DNA from: Bacteroidales bacterium
Lineage (GTDB): Bacteria > Bacteroidota > Bacteroidia > Bacteroidales > VadinHA17
Assembly (NCBI GenBank): GCA_031285575.1
Contig: JAITVX010000070.1
Location: 1 to 9,293 of the forward strand
DNA length: 9,293 nucleotides
Direction of reading: 5' to 3'
Part shown: in pieces, positions 7,325 through 9,293 of the stretch
Layout: every line of letters starts with the position of its first letter
Position numbering within the stretch: position 1 is the first letter of the stretch
Translations under genes and position numbers: made by a program
Notes under the pieces: generated by a model
What the model saw: only the letters and a program-made list of their open reading frames with translations
Databases searched by the model: none
Told to the model about the DNA's origin: nothing

Positions 7325-7352
7325 CAAAAGTAGTTAATTTTACCGATTCCAA
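7325..7352 (-). promoter_or_regulatory. gyrA promoter with -33 and -7 elements
   Basis: On the minus strand, TTG (7352-7350), 17 nt, then TACTTTTG (7332-7325) fits the Bacteroidetes two-part promoter. Transcription would begin near 7318, about 50 nt before the gyrA ATG at 7267. This is the most complete promoter match in the window. Confidence 0.65.
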
Positions 7353-7409
7353 CTGTTATTTCAATTGAATTTGTTAACAACCTTTGGCTGGCTTGTTTAT
7401 ATGTTGCAT

Positions 7410-7448
7410 AAAACTGCGTATCCATATCCGGTTTGGATATGGATACGC
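7410..7448 (-). terminator. Perfect 14-bp hairpin between the coiled-coil gene and gyrA
   Basis: GCGTATCCATATCC (7416-7429) and GGATATGGATACGC (7435-7448) are exact complements around a 5-nt loop. In the minus direction the stem is followed by AG and only four Ts, so it is an imperfect terminator for the upstream minus-strand gene ending at 7503. It separates that gene from the gyrA promoter. Between it and the gene is a looser inverted repeat, CACCGG at 7462-7467 and CCGGTG at 7493-7498. A protein-binding palindrome is the alternative. Confidence 0.5.
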
Positions 7449-7502
7449 CATAAGCCTGTTTCACCGGTTGAGCGAACGTGCTGTTCCTCTCGCCGGTGCG
7501 TT

Positions 7503-7820
7503 TTACCGTTTGCCGGTGATGCCAAATTCAATCCATTTTTCCTTTGGTATTTCGAGTTTTATCACTTTCACGGCTTCGATCATCAGGTTGTGAAGCTGCT
7601 GCTTGACGGTTTCGAGCGTGGCGGTAGCGGCTTTGAGTTCGCCTTTGAGGTGTTCCTGCTCGCTGTTGACGGAAACAACGGCGTTGAGCGTGTTGCCGAG
7701 CGTGGTAACAAATTCTTCGGTCATCCCGCGTTTCGAAAGGGTGCCGAGGTTGGCGCGGAGCGCAGTGTTCATGATTTGTGCCTTGCTTACCTGCTCGGCA
7801 TACGATTTTGATTTTGCCAT
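7503..7820 (-). CDS. Small predicted coiled-coil protein of unknown function
   Basis: A 105-residue protein with no signal peptide, transmembrane segment or recognised catalytic motif. It opens with a basic MAKSKSYAEQVSKAQ, has a long helical stretch (about 35-88) rich in Leu, Ala, Glu, Lys and Gln with heptad-like spacing (EQEHLKGELKAATATLETVK), and ends in the distinctive KLEIPKEKWIEFGITGKR. I recall similar short proteins with this basic start, central coiled coil and WxEFGI end in Bacteroidetes genomes, none with an assigned role. The ATG at 7820 gives a sensible N-terminus. A longer minus-strand frame at 7528-7851 is Arg/His/Gln-rich and looks like its shadow. It stands alone between a possible upstream promoter region and the hairpin at 7416-7448. 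Confidence 0.75.
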   Translation of the reverse strand: MAKSKSYAEQVSKAQIMNTALRANLGTLSKRGMTEEFVTTLGNTLNAVVSVNSEQEHLKGELKAATATLETVKQQLHNLMIEAVKVIKLEIPKEKWIEFGITGKR

Positions 7821-7996
7821 TTGTTGTGGTTTTAAAGTTTATACTGAACAATATCGGGCATAAAGATAGTTTTTTTTAATTAAGAATTTATAATTATTGA
7901 TTTTTTTACTGCCGAAGTTCGGCAATGACTGCCGCAGATGATTTTGCTTCTGCCGATGATGTATGGCGGGGTTGTATCTGTTCATATTTTCTTTTG
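7821..7996. other. Intergenic region with phased CTGCCG motifs
   Basis: There is no open gene here. CTGCCG occurs at 7909, 7929 and 7950, spaced 20 and 21 nt, close to two helical turns. The first copy is part of a 15-bp palindrome TGCCGAA-G-TTCGGCA (7910-7924). The motifs lie about 90-135 bp upstream of the minus-strand coiled-coil gene, so they could be operator sites for it. A near-match to the -7 element (TATCTTTA on the minus strand, 7868-7861) lies between. No terminator follows the GNAT gene. Confidence 0.3.
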
Positions 7997-8467
7997 CTAC
8001 AAATCTTTTACCATTAAATAATCGCCGTGCTCTTCAACGTACTTTATAATACGGTAGCCCAGCCGCCCGTAAAACTGCGCAGCCCGGTTTTCCTTTTGCA
8101 CCGAAAGCGACGTTTGCCGGTATCCGCGTTCGCGCAGCAGGTCGAAAAGGTGCGTCATCAGTTTACCGCCGATTCCCTGGCTGCGCCAGGCGGGTAAAAT
8201 GGAAATGGCAAGTTCGGGCGTGCGGTCGTCGATGTATCCGTATGCTGGAATGATGCGCGTCCATGCCGCGCCAACGATTTGCCCGTTGTGCTCTGCCACC
8301 GCGCCGCAGTCGTCCTTGCCGCCAAAATCTTTGATGTATATAAATATTTCGGGTATGAAAATAATCTCGCGCGGCGGCGGTTCTGTTCCGGCAGGCACAA
8401 AAATGGCGTGGTACAGAAACTCCTCCAGCATGGGGTAGTCGCGCGTTTGAATTTGTCTGACTTGCAT
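7997..8467 (-). CDS. GNAT-family N-acetyltransferase
   Basis: A 156-residue cytoplasmic acetyl-CoA-dependent transferase. Motif A for acetyl-CoA pyrophosphate binding is clear: LAISILPAWRSQGIGGKLM with R95-S-Q-G98-I-G100. Motif B is ENRAAQFYGRLGYR (126-139), with N127 and Y133 in the usual places. The N-terminal part (about 1-60) carries an acidic, aromatic loop EPPPREIIFIPEIFIYIKDFGG that probably shapes the acceptor site. The substrate cannot be told from sequence: amino group donors from small molecules, antibiotics or protein N-termini are all possible. The ATG at 8467 starts 7 nt after the stop of the zinc-ribbon gene, so it is probably the last gene of that operon. Confidence 0.88.
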   Translation of the reverse strand: MQVRQIQTRDYPMLEEFLYHAIFVPAGTEPPPREIIFIPEIFIYIKDFGGKDDCGAVAEHNGQIVGAAWTRIIPAYGYIDDRTPELAISILPAWRSQGIGGKLMTHLFDLLRERGYRQTSLSVQKENRAAQFYGRLGYRIIKYVEEHGDYLMVKDL

Positions 8468-8474
8468 GGTGTGT

Positions 8475-8921
8475 TTATTTGTGTTTCTTCTCCGACAAAT
8501 ATTTCTCTACCTCCTCTTTTGTTAAATATCTTATCTGTTCGGGTGATATTTTCGTAATTTCTTCGGTTTTATATACGGGGGTTCGGTTTTCGCACCGTAT
8601 GTCCCTGTTCTTTTCAAGGAATCTGCACAGCTCGTTTTCCGATGCAAATATCTTGTACCTCCTGTCGCCCCGCGTGTAGATGAGTTCATAAATTCCACAG
8701 CCGGAACCGGTGATTATTTCGGCACATTTCAGGTATAATACTGCCATTTCTTTAGTCGAAAACGGGAAGAAGCATCTTGCTTTTCTTTCGCCGCCTAAAT
8801 CAATACATACCGTTCTGCCGCATGTTGCGCAAATGTACTGCCTGTGGTTTTCCAGACATTTCCGTGCCCCGTTCAATGGGGTTATCCTCTGATTTTCCGA
8901 GTAGCATTCCTTGCATTTCAT
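8475..8921 (-). CDS. Uncharacterised zinc-ribbon protein
   Basis: A 148-residue protein. The N-terminus has two CxxC pairs, C3-C6 and C31-C34, with C22, H26 and C39 nearby, which is the layout of a zinc ribbon. The middle (about 50-105) contains FPFSTKEMAVLYLKCAEI and CGIYELIYTRGDRRYKIFASENEL, a mixed helix/strand domain that I do not recognise as a named fold. The end is a charged helix, YLTKEEVEKYLSEKKHK. The ATG at 8921 is chosen because it begins the zinc ribbon and overlaps the DUF3781 stop as ATGA. A start at 9050 would add 43 residues from an out-of-frame reading of the upstream gene. A nucleic-acid-binding or regulatory role is only a guess from the ribbon. I have a faint recollection of similar proteins in Firmicutes. 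Confidence 0.8.
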   Translation of the reverse strand: MKCKECYSENQRITPLNGARKCLENHRQYICATCGRTVCIDLGGERKARCFFPFSTKEMAVLYLKCAEIITGSGCGIYELIYTRGDRRYKIFASENELCRFLEKNRDIRCENRTPVYKTEEITKISPEQIRYLTKEEVEKYLSEKKHK

Positions 8922-9160
8922 GATTTGTGTGCTGTTATGACTGTAAAACTGTGTGCGTTGACGGTTATGACGCAATCGCCCGTGCTCACATACCAATTCT
9001 TTCCTTTTCGGATGATGGAACTGCGGCTGTCCTGTATCTTTTGCCTGCACCAGTCCTCAACGTCGTCAACATTCAGGCAGAGATTCCGCCTGATTCGTTC
9101 CGCACCCAATGCTGTGGTGTGGACTTTGTCGAGATTTTCGATTAATTCGTTTGTCTTCAT
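8918..9160 (-). CDS. DUF3781 domain-containing protein
   Basis: An 80-residue protein that resembles DUF3781 as I remember it over nearly its whole length: HTTALGAERIRRNL (14-27), DVEDWCRQKI (33-42), RKGKNWYV (51-58) and CVITVNAHSFTVITAHK (63-79). No function is established for the family to my knowledge. There is no signal peptide or membrane segment. The C-terminal strand-like segment and the RKGKNWYV motif suggest a compact alpha/beta domain. Its ATG overlaps the transposase stop as ATGA (9160-9157), and its stop overlaps the zinc-ribbon start in the same way (8921-8918), so translation of the three frames is probably coupled. Confidence 0.85.
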   Translation of the reverse strand: MKTNELIENLDKVHTTALGAERIRRNLCLNVDDVEDWCRQKIQDSRSSIIRKGKNWYVSTGDCVITVNAHSFTVITAHKS

Positions 9161-9293
9161 CGTTTATCGTATAAATCATCGTTTGCCCAGTTTGCCGGAT
9201 TATTGGCAATGTAACCGGCAATGCGGGCATAATCGTTGTGGTCGCGAATGATGTGTTCGTAATAATTGCGCTGCCACAATTTGCCCAAATATT
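9157..9293 (-). CDS. IS200-like / REP-associated tyrosine transposase, C-terminal fragment (cut by window edge)
   Basis: The last 44 complete codons of a minus-strand gene whose start lies beyond 9293; the first two bases (9293-9292) belong to an incomplete codon. The translation contains LWQRNYYEHIIRDHNDYARI and GYIANNPANW, the hallmark C-terminus of Y1/HUH single-strand transposases of the RAYT type (WQRNYYEHIIR...YIxxNPxxW). One of the paired Tyr residues may be close to the nucleophile, but the HUH motif is outside the window, so activity cannot be judged. The TGA stop (9159-9157) overlaps the DUF3781 ATG. No transposon end or REP-like palindrome is seen after the stop, as expected for a domesticated RAYT rather than an active insertion sequence. 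Confidence 0.85.
   Translation of the reverse strand, partial: YLGKLWQRNYYEHIIRDHNDYARIAGYIANNPANWANDDLYDKR

Noticed and set aside
7365..7811. 148-codon plus-strand open frame
   Set aside because: It is antisense to the coiled-coil gene and begins inside the hairpin and gyrA promoter region; no recognisable protein.
7528..7851. 107-codon minus-strand open frame overlapping the coiled-coil gene
   Set aside because: Its Arg/His/Gln-rich, low-complexity translation is a frame shadow; the 7503-7820 frame has the credible protein.
8922..9050. 43-codon N-terminal extension of the zinc-ribbon gene
   Set aside because: It reads DUF3781 in another frame, and the ATGA overlap at 8921 gives a coherent start directly at the zinc ribbon.
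8844..9251. 135-codon plus-strand open frame opposite the DUF3781 and transposase genes
   Set aside because: It is antisense to three recognisable minus-strand genes and its translation has no family resemblance.

Overview
The window looks like a chromosomal segment of a Bacteroidetes bacterium, most likely order Bacteroidales. The evidence is the protein families and their sequence style, AT-rich leaders without Shine-Dalgarno sequences, and several matches to the Bacteroidetes -7 promoter element TAnnTTTG (upstream of folA, the DUF362 gene, the TPR gene and gyrA). The gyrA followed by a secreted TPR protein also resembles an arrangement I recall from Porphyromonas and Bacteroides. No taxonomic search was possible, so the exact genus is open.

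Layout: (1) 1-1486, plus strand: the 3' end of clpP, overlapping by 8 nt with a complete clpX, together the ClpXP protease. The ClpP end carries an unusual low-complexity Gln/Thr/Glu tail. (2) 1493-1978, minus: folA (dihydrofolate reductase), tail to tail with clpX only 6 bp away. (3) 1979-2230: a divergent intergenic region with a candidate promoter on each strand and a 12-bp palindrome. (4) 2231-3340, plus: a DUF362 protein with two 4Fe-4S motifs, ending at a strong intrinsic terminator. (5) 3452-7352, minus: gyrA with its promoter, then a secreted TPR protein with its own promoter in the gyrA-TPR junction, closed by a second terminator. (6) 7410-7820, minus: a small predicted coiled-coil protein followed by a perfect 14-bp hairpin.

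(7) 7997-9293, minus: an accessory-looking cluster. It holds the C-terminal end of an IS200-like / REP-associated tyrosine transposase, a DUF3781 protein, an uncharacterised zinc-ribbon protein and a GNAT acetyltransferase. The first three are joined by two successive ATGA stop/start overlaps, and the last follows after 7 nt. The transposase is therefore wired into an operon like a host gene, which is the most interesting arrangement in the window.

The left three quarters is housekeeping (proteolysis, folate, DNA topology). The right end is where novelty is most likely. I saw no tRNA, rRNA, CRISPR array or riboswitch, and no non-coding stretch exceeds 300 bases.
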